Shown one piece after another: positions 53,708 through 62,488 of a DNA stretch of 64,000 nt (positions are counted from its first letter, which is position 1; each line of letters opens with the position of its first letter). Below the pieces are notes generated by a model. The model was not told the origin of the DNA. It searched no databases and saw nothing but the letters and a program-made list of their open reading frames with translations. A program made the translations under genes and the position numbers. The DNA is taken from the NCBI GenBank assembly GCA_023427985.1, contig JAEYZM010000029.1:124001-188000 (forward strand), written 5' to 3'. This stretch comes from Bacteroidota bacterium. GTDB lineage: Bacteria; Bacteroidota; Bacteroidia; Sphingobacteriales; Sphingobacteriaceae.

Positions 53708-54271
53708 TTATACAATTTTTTGTAAAGATTGAGGTCCTTTATTGAATATCAAGTCGATAACACTTAAATTTTCAATAAATGAATACTTATTGCTGAAGAC
53801 TTGCTGATATGATACTGTTTTTAGCAATGGATAATTATTCTCTTGTTCTATCTTATTTTCTTTGTCAATTTTTAATTCTAAATTCAGTCTTAAAATACTA
53901 ATAATCAATGATATAAGTTCAAAATTATATTCCCATAGAAATTCAATATCTTGATTAAAATAATATCTCTTAAACTTATCTTCATAAAATTCAAAGTACG
54001 GAGATCTTCTATAAGCAGATTCCATGCTCTTCCAATGTTGCTTTTGCCAATTTTCAGAATAAGAGATTTTTATATTTTTATATTCTCGATTGTTTTTATC
54101 TAGTTTTTGAGTGGGAATAGATAATACAAGTTTTCCGTTAGGTCCAGCAATTTCTGTTCTATTTCTGTACGTTTGGCGTGAATAATTATCCTTCAAATGT
54201 AATACAAGTGATTTTTCATCTGAAAGTAAATATTGAAAATATGCAATATTCGGTAAGTAATTAATATGCAT
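53708..54271 (-). CDS. WbqC-like family protein
   Basis: The 187-residue protein has the WbqC family opening INYLPNIAYFQYLLSDEK and the block NYSRQTYRNRTEIAGPNGKLVLSIPT, then KISYSENWQKQHWKSMESAYRRSPYFEFY. WbqC-like proteins are found in surface-polysaccharide loci and are cysteine-protease-like in fold, with unclear activity. It is divergent from the GWxTD gene across a 53-bp gap, next to an envelope operon, which fits a role in surface glycan assembly. Confidence 0.87.
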   Translation of the reverse strand: MHINYLPNIAYFQYLLSDEKSLVLHLKDNYSRQTYRNRTEIAGPNGKLVLSIPTQKLDKNNREYKNIKISYSENWQKQHWKSMESAYRRSPYFEFYEDKFKRYYFNQDIEFLWEYNFELISLIISILRLNLELKIDKENKIEQENNYPLLKTVSYQQVFSNKYSFIENLSVIDLIFNKGPQSLQKIV

Positions 54272-54324
54272 TAAAATACTAATTTATGTAACTTTACAAA
54301 AGTATTAATTAAATATTACATAAC

Positions 54325-55797
54325 ATGTTTAAGAATCTTATTAAAAACAAGTTATTGATTTTATCAATAATTGCACTATATAATCTCTCTACATCAAATG
54401 CTAATGCTTCTAAACTAAAAGCATACTTTTCATATTACACATTTAATACTCCCGATTATAAATCATATTTAGAAACTCATTTTTCTATTGTTGCTAAATC
54501 ACTAGAATTTAAAAAAATCAATAAAGGATTCCAAGCAAGAGTTGGAATAACAATTGTTCTAAAAAATGAAGGTAAGGTACAACATATCGAAAAGTATATC
54601 TTAAATAGTCAGACTGTAGAAGATACCTCAAATATTAACTTTGTGTTACTTGATCAAAAAAGAATACCATTGCCAAATGGAAATTACGTTCTAGAATTGA
54701 GCTTAAATGACGAAAACTCTAAGTCAGCACCGCAAACTCTAAGTCAAGAAGTCAAAGTTAATTTCGATAATACAAAGATTAATAGTTCAGACATTCTATT
54801 AATTGAAAGTTTTACTAAATCAAAATCAGAAGATGTTTTCAATAGAAATGGTTATAAATTAGTTCCCCTAGTTAATAACTTCATACCAACTACTATTTCA
54901 AAACTTTCATTTTATAATGAAATCTATAACACTCAAAAAATCAGCCCGAATGAAAATTATCTCTTGTATTATTACATTCAGAATGCCAATGGTTTTGAGA
55001 AATTAAATGCCTATTCGCAATATAAAAAAGTAATGTCAAGAGATGTTATTGTAACGCTAAGCGAGCTTGATATAAGCATGCTTCCAAGTGGTAATTACAA
55101 TTTAATAATTGAATTAAGAAATAAAAACAACGAAATCATCGAATCAAAATCAACATTCTTCCAAAGAAGTAATAAATCTTTAGGTTCAGAATTGAGTGAC
55201 ATAAATAAAATCAATACCGAAAACTCATTTGTGTCGAACCTTAGTAAAGAAGAAGTAAAAGATTATATTCAAAGTCTAAACCCAATATCTGCAGATAACG
55301 AAAATAATTACGTAAAAACTTTAATAAGTCTGGATGATTACGAACAAATGAAGCAGTATTTAATCTATTTCTGGCAAAAAAAAGCACCAGGAAATGCTGA
55401 GGCTGAATGGTTAAAATACAAAGCGCAAGTAGATTATGTTAACAAAACTTATTCATCAAAATTTACAAAAGGTTATAATTCAGATCGTGGGGTAATTTAT
55501 CTAAAATATGGCCCACCAAGCAATATACGCTCAAGCGATTTCGATAATAAATCGTACCCTTATGAAATATGGCAATATTACAAAGTAAAGCAATTTACCA
55601 ATAGAAGGTTTGTTTTTTTCTCACCTGAAAACATTAAAAATGAAATGGTATTACTTCATTCAAATATGTTTGGGGAGCGAAATGATCCTAATTGGAAGTA
55701 TAAAATATTATCTCGAACAATGAAATACTCAGAAGATGATGATTCTGGCGATTTAGAATATTTTGGACAACGATTAGAAGCTGATTTTAATGATTAA
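54325..55797 (+). CDS. GWxTD domain-containing exported protein
   Basis: The 490-residue protein has a signal peptide (MFKNLIKNKLLILSIIALYN, cleavage near SNANA). A beta-rich N-terminal region (about 30-300) is followed by the GWxTD domain of about 120 residues: YLIYFWQKKAPGNAEAEWLK, KAQVDYVNKTYSSKFTKGYN, SDRGVIYLKYGPPSNIRS and YEIWQYYKVKQFTNRRFVFF. It is found mainly in Bacteroidota and relatives; function unknown. It overlaps the acyltransferase gene by 8 bp, so it is cotranslated with envelope enzymes. Confidence 0.88.
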   Translation: MFKNLIKNKLLILSIIALYNLSTSNANASKLKAYFSYYTFNTPDYKSYLETHFSIVAKSLEFKKINKGFQARVGITIVLKNEGKVQHIEKYILNSQTVEDTSNINFVLLDQKRIPLPNGNYVLELSLNDENSKSAPQTLSQEVKVNFDNTKINSSDILLIESFTKSKSEDVFNRNGYKLVPLVNNFIPTTISKLSFYNEIYNTQKISPNENYLLYYYIQNANGFEKLNAYSQYKKVMSRDVIVTLSELDISMLPSGNYNLIIELRNKNNEIIESKSTFFQRSNKSLGSELSDINKINTENSFVSNLSKEEVKDYIQSLNPISADNENNYVKTLISLDDYEQMKQYLIYFWQKKAPGNAEAEWLKYKAQVDYVNKTYSSKFTKGYNSDRGVIYLKYGPPSNIRSSDFDNKSYPYEIWQYYKVKQFTNRRFVFFSPENIKNEMVLLHSNMFGERNDPNWKYKILSRTMKYSEDDDSGDLEYFGQRLEADFND

Positions 55798-56689
55798 AGT
55801 ATTCTCTTTTATTGGTACTCTTTTAATTATACTTTTGTCCTACTTACCTTTAAGTATCCTCTATATACTTAGCGATGTGTTTTTTGTCTTGTTGTATTAC
55901 ATCGTTGGATACAGAAAAAAAGTAGTTAGACAAAATCTCAAAAACAGCTTCCCAACTAAATCGAATAAAGAATTAGTGGAAATCGAAAAAAAATTTTATC
56001 GCTATTTATGCGATACCATTGTGGAAACTACTAAACTCAACAGTTTCAGTATCGAAGAACTAAAATCAAGAGTTCAAGTAAAAAATTCGAACGATTTTTT
56101 CACTTTACTTAAGGAAGGAAAATCAGTTAGTATCGTACTCGCACATTATTTAAATTGGGAATGGTTCGTATTGGCTTTACCGGTATACATACCTACTCAA
56201 GTATTTGGTATTTATAAGCCTTTAAGTAATTCAACCTTCGATAAATTATTTTATAAAATGCGTTCCAGGTTTGGAATGAAAATGATACCAATGCAACAAA
56301 TTATGCGTGCATTATTACAGAATAAAAACAATCAGTTTTGTGTGGGGATTGTTGCCGACCAAACCCCTTCAGATATAAACAATTCGTATTGGACGAATTT
56401 TCTAAATCAGAATACACCAATTTTTCTAGGAACAGAAAAAATAGCGAAGCATTTCAATACTTCACTGGTTTTTTTAGATGTCACTAGACCTAAAAGAGGA
56501 TATTTAAATTTTGAATTCAAAGTACTGAAAGAAAATATTTCAGAATTATCAGAATTTGAAATCACAGAACTTCACACACGCTACCTGGAAAATAAAATAA
56601 ATGAAAAACCAGAGTATTGGTTATGGTCACATCGTAGATGGAAACATAAGCCAACAAATGAAATTATAAAAAAATTCAAACTATCGTAA
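55790..56689 (+). CDS. Lysophospholipid acyltransferase, LpxL/HtrB-like
   Basis: The 299-residue membrane-anchored acyltransferase has an N-terminal helix at about residues 5-35 (FIGTLLIILLSYLPLSILYI). The HX4E/D catalytic box is AHYLNWEW, with the further blocks FGIYKPLSNSTFDKLFYKMR, QFCVGIVADQTPSDI and WLWSHRRWKH. Members add secondary acyl chains to lipid A or act on lyso-lipids; both fit Bacteroidota. It overlaps its upstream neighbour by 8 bp and the glycosyltransferase downstream by 1 bp. Confidence 0.92.
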   Translation: MIKVFSFIGTLLIILLSYLPLSILYILSDVFFVLLYYIVGYRKKVVRQNLKNSFPTKSNKELVEIEKKFYRYLCDTIVETTKLNSFSIEELKSRVQVKNSNDFFTLLKEGKSVSIVLAHYLNWEWFVLALPVYIPTQVFGIYKPLSNSTFDKLFYKMRSRFGMKMIPMQQIMRALLQNKNNQFCVGIVADQTPSDINNSYWTNFLNQNTPIFLGTEKIAKHFNTSLVFLDVTRPKRGYLNFEFKVLKENISELSEFEITELHTRYLENKINEKPEYWLWSHRRWKHKPTNEIIKKFKLS

Positions 56690-57729
56690 TGGAATATCCA
56701 AGAGTTGCAGTTGTTGTATTGAATTATAATGGTGAAAATTTATTACCAAAATTTCTACCAAGTGTATATAATACCATTTACCCAAACGTTAGAATTGTAT
56801 TAGGAGATAATGCTTCGAACGATCGATCTTTAGAATGGGTAAAAAGCAATTTCCCTAAAATTGAAATCATATGCAATGAAAAGAATTATGGTTTTGCGGA
56901 AGGTTATAATAAAATTTTAGAGAAAATTCGAGATGTCGACTATTATGTATTATTGAATTCCGATGTAGAAGTACCTACAAATTGGTTGGGATCGATGGTT
57001 GAATTAATGGAATCCGACCCTAAAATTGCCGCGTGTCAACCAAAAATTTTATCATTTCTGGAACGCAAAAGTTTCGAATATGCTGGTGCTGCTGGAGGTT
57101 TTATCGATTCGTTTGGATATCCATTCTGCAAAGGAAGAATTTTCGATGCAGTTGAACAAGATCAACTACAGTACGAAAAAAATGAAGAAATTTTTTGGGC
57201 AAGCGGAGCTGCTCTAATGGTACGCGCTAAACTATACCATGATGCTGGTGGTCTCGACAAAGATTTTTTCGCTCATATGGAAGAAATAGATTTGTGTTGG
57301 AGATTAAAAAATATGGGCTTTAAAATAATGTATTGTGCACAATCTCATGTTTATCATCTCGGAGGTGGAACTCTCAATGAAAGCAATCCTCATAAAACTT
57401 ATTTGAACTTTAGAAATAGTCTTATTACATTAAGAAAAAACTTACCACTACATAAATCATTCGGCATCATTTTCATTAGACATGTCTTAGATTTACTGCA
57501 ATGGTTCAGGTTCTTTTTCAGCGGAAAATTCAAGCATGCATTTGCCATCAATCGTGCTCATTATGATTTCCTAATTACTCAATCAACTTGGCATTACAAA
57601 CGCAAAAAGCTTCTACGATTATTCAATAAACCCAATAATTTTGGCATCTATCACAGGAGTATCGTTTACGATTATTTTATCTTAAGACGAAAAATCTTTA
57701 AGCAATTAGACGAACGATTTTTCGATTAA
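56689..57729 (+). CDS. Glycosyltransferase family 2
   Basis: The 346-residue GT-A protein has VAVVVLNYNGENLL, the sugar-nucleotide Asp in VLGDNASNDRSLEWV, LNSDVEVP (DxD-like) and the WASGAALMVRAKLYHDAGG and FAHMEEIDLCWRL blocks of rhamnosyl-type GT2 enzymes. The C-terminal region is basic and aromatic with a possible membrane-associating segment. It probably adds sugars to a lipid or surface glycan. It overlaps the acyltransferase by 1 bp, and its last 24 bp overlap aroQ on the other strand. Confidence 0.92.
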   Translation: MEYPRVAVVVLNYNGENLLPKFLPSVYNTIYPNVRIVLGDNASNDRSLEWVKSNFPKIEIICNEKNYGFAEGYNKILEKIRDVDYYVLLNSDVEVPTNWLGSMVELMESDPKIAACQPKILSFLERKSFEYAGAAGGFIDSFGYPFCKGRIFDAVEQDQLQYEKNEEIFWASGAALMVRAKLYHDAGGLDKDFFAHMEEIDLCWRLKNMGFKIMYCAQSHVYHLGGGTLNESNPHKTYLNFRNSLITLRKNLPLHKSFGIIFIRHVLDLLQWFRFFFSGKFKHAFAINRAHYDFLITQSTWHYKRKKLLRLFNKPNNFGIYHRSIVYDYFILRRKIFKQLDERFFD

Positions 57730-58143
57730 AAAATAATGGATAGCTAATTCATAAGAATTTAACCCGAATCCAGAAATACTCCCCTTACATACAGAACTCA
57801 ATAAAGTATGTGATCTGAAATGCTCTCGTGAGTATATGTTCGATATATGAACTTCTATACAAGGTATACTAATCGCACGAATGGCATCATAAATCGCAAT
57901 TGAGGTATGAGAATATGCACCAGCATTTATTATTACGCCCATGCAAGAATTTATTGAACTGTGTAAGGCATCTATTATAGCCGATTCTGAATTGCTTTGA
58001 AAAAATTCTATACCGACACTAGAAAATTTTTCTTTTAAGTGACTTAAATATTCTTCGAATGATTTTTCTCCGTATATTGTAGCCTCACGCCTTCCAAGGA
58101 GGTTAAGGTTTGGCCCATTAATTATTAAAATTTTTTTATTCAT
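57706..58143 (-). CDS. aroQ: Type II 3-dehydroquinate dehydratase
   Basis: The 145-residue protein matches the type II enzyme: INGPNLNLLGRREATIYG (catalytic Tyr24), FFQSNSESAIIDAL, INAGAYSHTSIAIYDAI and EVHISNIYSREHFRSHTLLS. It dehydrates 3-dehydroquinate to 3-dehydroshikimate as a dodecamer in the shikimate pathway. Its 3' end overlaps the glycosyltransferase by 24 bp. Its start codon is one base from the xerD start codon on the opposite strand. Confidence 0.94.
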   Translation of the reverse strand: MNKKILIINGPNLNLLGRREATIYGEKSFEEYLSHLKEKFSSVGIEFFQSNSESAIIDALHSSINSCMGVIINAGAYSHTSIAIYDAIRAISIPCIEVHISNIYSREHFRSHTLLSSVCKGSISGFGLNSYELAIHYFLIEKSFV

Positions 58144-58144
58144 A

Positions 58145-59071
58145 ATGGATTGGAATTCGAGTATAAAAGGTTTTAAGTCTTATTTAAAATTAGAACGATC
58201 TTTATCTAAAAATTCGGTCGATGCTTATATTCGAGACATTGAAAAACTTGTACATTATTTCGAATATACCAAACAACAAATTTCCATTACAGATGTTCAA
58301 ACCAAAGATATAAAAGAATTCTTACAATGGGTGAATGAACTGGGAATGACCGCCAGTTCACAAGCACGTGTTCTTTCAGGTGTGAAAGCATTCTTTAAAT
58401 ACCTAATGCTTGAAGACATTATCAAGAACGATCCAGTAGCAATAATTGAAACTCCAAAATTAGGTCGTAAACTTCCCGATACTTTAAGCTTAAATGAAAT
58501 CAACCAAATCATTGAAGCCGTTGATGCTAGTACTGCTGAAGGTATGAGAAACAAAGCAATACTTGAAACGCTTTATGCTTCTGGGCTAAGAGTAACAGAA
58601 CTTGTGAATCTGAAATTATCGGATGTTTTTTTTGAAATAGATTTCATCAAAGTAACTGGAAAAGGCGACAAAGAACGATTTGTTCCGATGGGTAGCACTG
58701 CTAAAAAATTCATTAAAATTTATATCAACGATGTTCGAGTTCATCAAACTATAAAAAAAGGAGAAGAGGACTTCTTGTTTTTGAATCGTAGAGGATCTAG
58801 ATTAACACGAGTTATGGTATTTACTATTATCAAACGATTGGCGATTAAAGCAGGTATCAAAAAAAATATCTCTCCACATACATTCCGTCACTCCTTTGCA
58901 ACACATTTGGTAGAAGGTGGTGCCGATCTACGAGCGGTACAAGAAATGTTGGGACATGAATCTATTACCACAACAGAAATTTATACACATTTGGATCGAA
59001 ACTATCTAAAAGAAACCATCATCAGTTTCCATCCGCGTTCAAAACGCAGACAAAAAGTCTTAAGCAATTAA
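58145..59071 (+). CDS. xerD: Tyrosine recombinase XerD
   Basis: The 308-residue protein has an N-terminal SAM-like core-binding domain (residues 1-90; MDWNSSIKGFKSYLKLERSLS) and a catalytic domain with Arg in YASGLRVTELV, Lys in TGKGDKERFVP, HTFRHSFATHL (His/Arg), LGHESITTTEIYTHL (His and the nucleophile Tyr). It resolves chromosome dimers at dif with XerC. Length and start match XerD. The start is separated by one base from the divergent aroQ start; the 3' end overlaps prmC by 4 bp. Confidence 0.93.
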   Translation: MDWNSSIKGFKSYLKLERSLSKNSVDAYIRDIEKLVHYFEYTKQQISITDVQTKDIKEFLQWVNELGMTASSQARVLSGVKAFFKYLMLEDIIKNDPVAIIETPKLGRKLPDTLSLNEINQIIEAVDASTAEGMRNKAILETLYASGLRVTELVNLKLSDVFFEIDFIKVTGKGDKERFVPMGSTAKKFIKIYINDVRVHQTIKKGEEDFLFLNRRGSRLTRVMVFTIIKRLAIKAGIKKNISPHTFRHSFATHLVEGGADLRAVQEMLGHESITTTEIYTHLDRNYLKETIISFHPRSKRRQKVLSN

Positions 59072-59937
59072 GGCAAAAATTTGGCTCTAAACATTCTGTC
59101 TTTGCCATGCAAATCCTTCCTGCATTCAAGCTCAGCCCATTTCGATGGATTGAAACATTGACTTAATTCCAAAGCATATTGTTCGTTGATTTCAAAATAC
59201 AAGACCGTGGATTTCTTGCTTGAGCTCTCAATTAGTTGAATTATTTTTTTGTAAAAAACCAATGGGTCTGAATCCTTAACAAATAAGGCCAAAGAAGGCT
59301 CATAATCCAATACATTTTTTCTCATCGCGGTCTTTTCCGATTCTAACACATACGGCGGATTGCTTACCACTAGATCAAAATCTGAATCTATGCTATTTGT
59401 TGTTAAAATATTTTGATGAATTAAATTCAATTCTACCCTATTCTTATTTGCATTTTTGAACGCTACTGCTAATGCATCTTTTGAAACGTCCATTGTATAG
59501 ACTTCAGATGCCGCAGAAAAATATTTCAAAGTAATAGGAATACAGCCTGAACCCGTACCAATATCCAGTATTTTTACCGCTCTATTTTTCAATTGCTCTT
59601 CTTGCACAATCCAATCCACCAACTCCTCCGTTTCAGGTCTAGGTATCAATACATGCTCATTCAAATCAAACTGTAATCCACAAAACTCTGTGCGACCAAT
59701 AATATATTGTATAGGTTTATGCTCGTTTAATTGATATGCCACATAATCGAGCTGTTCAAACATTGAAGCCGGAAGTAAATCGTTCTCTTTTAGTATTAGG
59801 TCGATGGTACTATAACCCAAGATCTCCTTAAAAACAATTTGGGCTATAGACCTAGCTTCCCTCTCCTCATAATTTTTTTGAATCAATAAACAAAAATGTT
59901 GAAATGCTTCACGCAAGGTTTTTATTCTCGAAAACAT
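59068..59937 (-). CDS. prmC: Peptide chain release factor N5-glutamine methyltransferase
   Basis: I use the ATG complementary to 59935-59937, giving 289 residues (MFSRIKTLREAFQHF). An upstream in-frame Met would overlap ribD. An N-terminal helical substrate domain ends in GRTEFCGLQFDLNEHVLIPRPETEEL. The Rossmann methyltransferase domain has ILDIGTGSGCIPI, DVSKDALAVA and the catalytic LVVSNPPYVLESE. PrmC methylates the GGQ glutamine of release factors. It is divergent from ribD by 35 bp and overlaps xerD by 4 bp. Confidence 0.94.
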   Translation of the reverse strand: MFSRIKTLREAFQHFCLLIQKNYEEREARSIAQIVFKEILGYSTIDLILKENDLLPASMFEQLDYVAYQLNEHKPIQYIIGRTEFCGLQFDLNEHVLIPRPETEELVDWIVQEEQLKNRAVKILDIGTGSGCIPITLKYFSAASEVYTMDVSKDALAVAFKNANKNRVELNLIHQNILTTNSIDSDFDLVVSNPPYVLESEKTAMRKNVLDYEPSLALFVKDSDPLVFYKKIIQLIESSSKKSTVLYFEINEQYALELSQCFNPSKWAELECRKDLHGKDRMFRAKFLP

Positions 59938-59972
59938 AAGTAAAACTAAGAATAATAATTTATTTTTATGGT

Positions 59973-61016
59973 ATGGATATTCATGAGGAATACATGCAAA
60001 GAGCAATAGAAATTGCTCAATATGGATTAGGGAATGTTCAACCCAATCCCTTGGTTGGATGTGTGATTGTACATCAAAATAAAATTATCGCAGAAGGTTA
60101 TCACCAACACTATGGCCAATCGCATGCAGAAGTAAATGCCATAAATGATGCATTAAATAAATATCCGAACGCTGCTGATGTATTGCAATCATCAACATTA
60201 TACGTCAACTTAGAACCTTGTTCACATTTCGGTAAAACACCACCTTGTGCCGATTTAATTATAAAATATAAAATCCCAAAAGTTGTGATTTCGAATGTCG
60301 ACCCTTTTCAATCGGTCAACGGCAAAGGCATAGAGAAGCTAAAAGCCGCCGGGATAGAGGTCGTCACAGGAATATTATCCGAAAAAGGCAAAGAACTTAA
60401 CAAAAGATTTTTCACCTATCACTTGCTGCAAAGACCTTATGTGATTTTAAAATGGGCTGAGTCAAATGATTCATTCATCAGCATACAAGAAAATAAACGC
60501 AGCAATATTTCAGGAGTTGAAGCTCAAAAATTAAATCACCAATGGCGCTCAGAAGAGCAATCCATTTTGGTGGGAACAAAAACAGTTTTGGTAGATAATC
60601 CATTTCTTACCGTAAGAAATGTAGAAGGTAAAAATCCAATACGTGTGATCATCGACAAGGATTTAAAATTGAGTAGAGATCTCCATATCTTCAACGAAGA
60701 CTCGAAAACTATTGTATTTAATAATAAAAAAACATACAGCGACGGTAATATCCAATTTATTCAAATCGATTTTTATGGCTTAGTTCCTCAATTTATTTTA
60801 TATCAATTGTATTTAATGGAAGTACAATCCATCATCGTTGAAGGGGGTAGTTATACCATTAATGAGTTTCTACAATTTGATCTTTGGGATGAGGCGAGGA
60901 TTTTTAGGTCGAAAGATCGTTTTCATCAAGGAGTTGCAGCTCCTATAATCCAAGGGAAAACAATCAGCAAAACAGAACTAGCAAACGATGAACTAATCAT
61001 TATTAAACGTATATGA
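59973..61016 (+). CDS. ribD: Bifunctional riboflavin biosynthesis protein RibD
   Basis: The 347-residue protein joins an N-terminal deaminase and a C-terminal reductase. The zinc deaminase motif is GQSHAEVNAI with PCSHFGKTPPCADLI (residues about 50-90). The reductase part (about 145-347) has RPYVILKWAESND, ILVGTKTVLVDNPFLTVR and SIIVEGGSY. It converts the pyrimidine phosphate intermediate of GTP breakdown through two steps to riboflavin precursors. It overlaps the DMT transporter gene by 4 bp, which suggests coupled expression. Confidence 0.94.
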   Translation: MDIHEEYMQRAIEIAQYGLGNVQPNPLVGCVIVHQNKIIAEGYHQHYGQSHAEVNAINDALNKYPNAADVLQSSTLYVNLEPCSHFGKTPPCADLIIKYKIPKVVISNVDPFQSVNGKGIEKLKAAGIEVVTGILSEKGKELNKRFFTYHLLQRPYVILKWAESNDSFISIQENKRSNISGVEAQKLNHQWRSEEQSILVGTKTVLVDNPFLTVRNVEGKNPIRVIIDKDLKLSRDLHIFNEDSKTIVFNNKKTYSDGNIQFIQIDFYGLVPQFILYQLYLMEVQSIIVEGGSYTINEFLQFDLWDEARIFRSKDRFHQGVAAPIIQGKTISKTELANDELIIIKRI

Positions 61017-61885
61017 CGCTCATAATTTTATCTATTCTCCTCTCCTCTTTATTGGTCATATGTTTTAAAGTTTTTGAAAAATTTCAAGTAAACAATTCGA
61101 ATGCCATATCATTCAATTATATCTCCGCATCTGCATGTGGTTTCATATTTGGATATTCAGAAATCATTAAAGTAAATGTCTTACATAGCGATTGGCTACC
61201 CTATACCATACTGTTTGGATTTTTCTTCATCTCTGTGTTCAACTTAATTGGCATAGGTGTGAAAAAGTCGGGATTAATTCCAGTTGCCATTTCTCAAAAA
61301 ATGTCACTTATAATCCCTCTAGCCTTTAGTATTTATTACTATCAAGAAGCATGGGGCTTATTGAAATTAACAGGAATTGCAATGGCATTGATTGCAATTT
61401 ATTTAAGTTCTTATAAAGAAGCTAATCACAATCAAACAACCCCAGCACCTAGAACAAGTTATTTATTCCCCATATTAATTTTTATTGGTAGTGGCATTGT
61501 AGACGTTTGTATTAAAATCACACAAGAACATTTATCATTGAACATAGATTTTTCAGTTTTGCTGACTTTTATATTCGGTTCAGCGGGCATCATCGGCCTA
61601 ATCAAATCATTTGTAAACAAAGTGAAATTTCAGTCCAAAGATTTCATAGCAGGTCTTATTCTAGGACTATTCAATTTTAGTTCCACCTATGTACTCATGA
61701 AAGCCTTAGCACAGGATCAATTTGAAAGTTCATTCATTTTTTCAGTCAACAACATTGGCATCATACTCTTTAACACCGCTGTTGCTGCAATCGTTTTCAA
61801 AGAAAAATTAAATCGTTTAAATGCATTTGGTATACTTATCTCGATACTTGCCATTTTAATTATATATAGTTCCAATGGCAATTAA
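61013..61885 (+). CDS. DMT superfamily (EamA-type) transporter
   Basis: The 290-residue inner-membrane protein has about ten hydrophobic helices in two EamA-like halves (the second starts near residue 150 with YLFPILIFIGSGIVDVCIK). Blocks such as ALAQDQFESSFIFSVNNIGIILFNTAVAAIVFKEKL fit drug/metabolite exporters. It overlaps ribD by 4 bp and YigZ by 11 bp. The position suggests a link to riboflavin or its precursors, but this is inference only and the specificity of the family is broad. Confidence 0.9.
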   Translation: MTLIILSILLSSLLVICFKVFEKFQVNNSNAISFNYISASACGFIFGYSEIIKVNVLHSDWLPYTILFGFFFISVFNLIGIGVKKSGLIPVAISQKMSLIIPLAFSIYYYQEAWGLLKLTGIAMALIAIYLSSYKEANHNQTTPAPRTSYLFPILIFIGSGIVDVCIKITQEHLSLNIDFSVLLTFIFGSAGIIGLIKSFVNKVKFQSKDFIAGLILGLFNFSSTYVLMKALAQDQFESSFIFSVNNIGIILFNTAVAAIVFKEKLNRLNAFGILISILAILIIYSSNGN

Positions 61886-62450
61886 ATTCAAATACCGCAG
61901 CATAAATCAGTATAGCGAATTTACCTTTAAAGACAAAGGAAGTAAATTCATTGCATGTTGTAAATCGATTGAAAATACAGAAGACTTCAAAAAATTCCTA
62001 GCGGAAACGAAAGTCAAATATCCAGGAGCCGTTCATTATTGTTATGCCTATAGAATTGGTGTTGGCGATGTATTGTATCGAATGAATGACGATGGTGAAC
62101 CAAGCGGTTCGGCGGGTAGGCCCATATACAATCAACTTTTATCACATGAACTCGACAATGTAGCTGTGATCGTTGTTCGATATTTTGGTGGAACATTATT
62201 AGGTGTACCCGGACTTATCAATGCGTATAAAACCTCAACTGAACAAGCCATTAAACTCAATGAAATTGTGGACTTGCAGGTTTTTAAAACAGTAATAATT
62301 GAATTCGATTATTTAAAAATGAACGAGATTATGCGTACGATAAAGAAATGGAATTTGAGAATCAAAAATCAAGAAAGCGATATGAGATGCAAAATGACAC
62401 TCGAATATCCTCTTGAATTTGAAGAACAAATCCTTCAAGAATTACAATAA
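61875..62450 (+). CDS. YigZ/IMPACT family protein
   Basis: The 191-residue protein has the IMPACT N-terminal domain with FTFKDKGSKFIACCKSIENT, AVHYCYAYRIGVGD, DDGEPSGSAGRPIYNQLLS and VVRYFGGTLLGVPGLINAY, then a DUF1949 C-terminal domain. Bacterial members may bind ribosomes or nucleotides; role not settled. It overlaps the DMT gene by 11 bp and is convergent with the universal stress gene after 38 bp. Confidence 0.93.
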   Translation: MAIKFKYRSINQYSEFTFKDKGSKFIACCKSIENTEDFKKFLAETKVKYPGAVHYCYAYRIGVGDVLYRMNDDGEPSGSAGRPIYNQLLSHELDNVAVIVVRYFGGTLLGVPGLINAYKTSTEQAIKLNEIVDLQVFKTVIIEFDYLKMNEIMRTIKKWNLRIKNQESDMRCKMTLEYPLEFEEQILQELQ

Positions 62451-62488
62451 TTGGTTGAAGCAATTAAATGAATTCCCTTATATTGCAA

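Noticed and set aside
58145..59071. XerD-like gene as an integrase of a mobile element
   Set aside because: Length and N-terminus match chromosomal XerD, flanks are housekeeping genes, and I see no attachment repeats.
59938..60006. Longer PrmC with 23 extra N-terminal residues
   Set aside because: It would overlap ribD on the other strand and matches no PrmC N-terminus.
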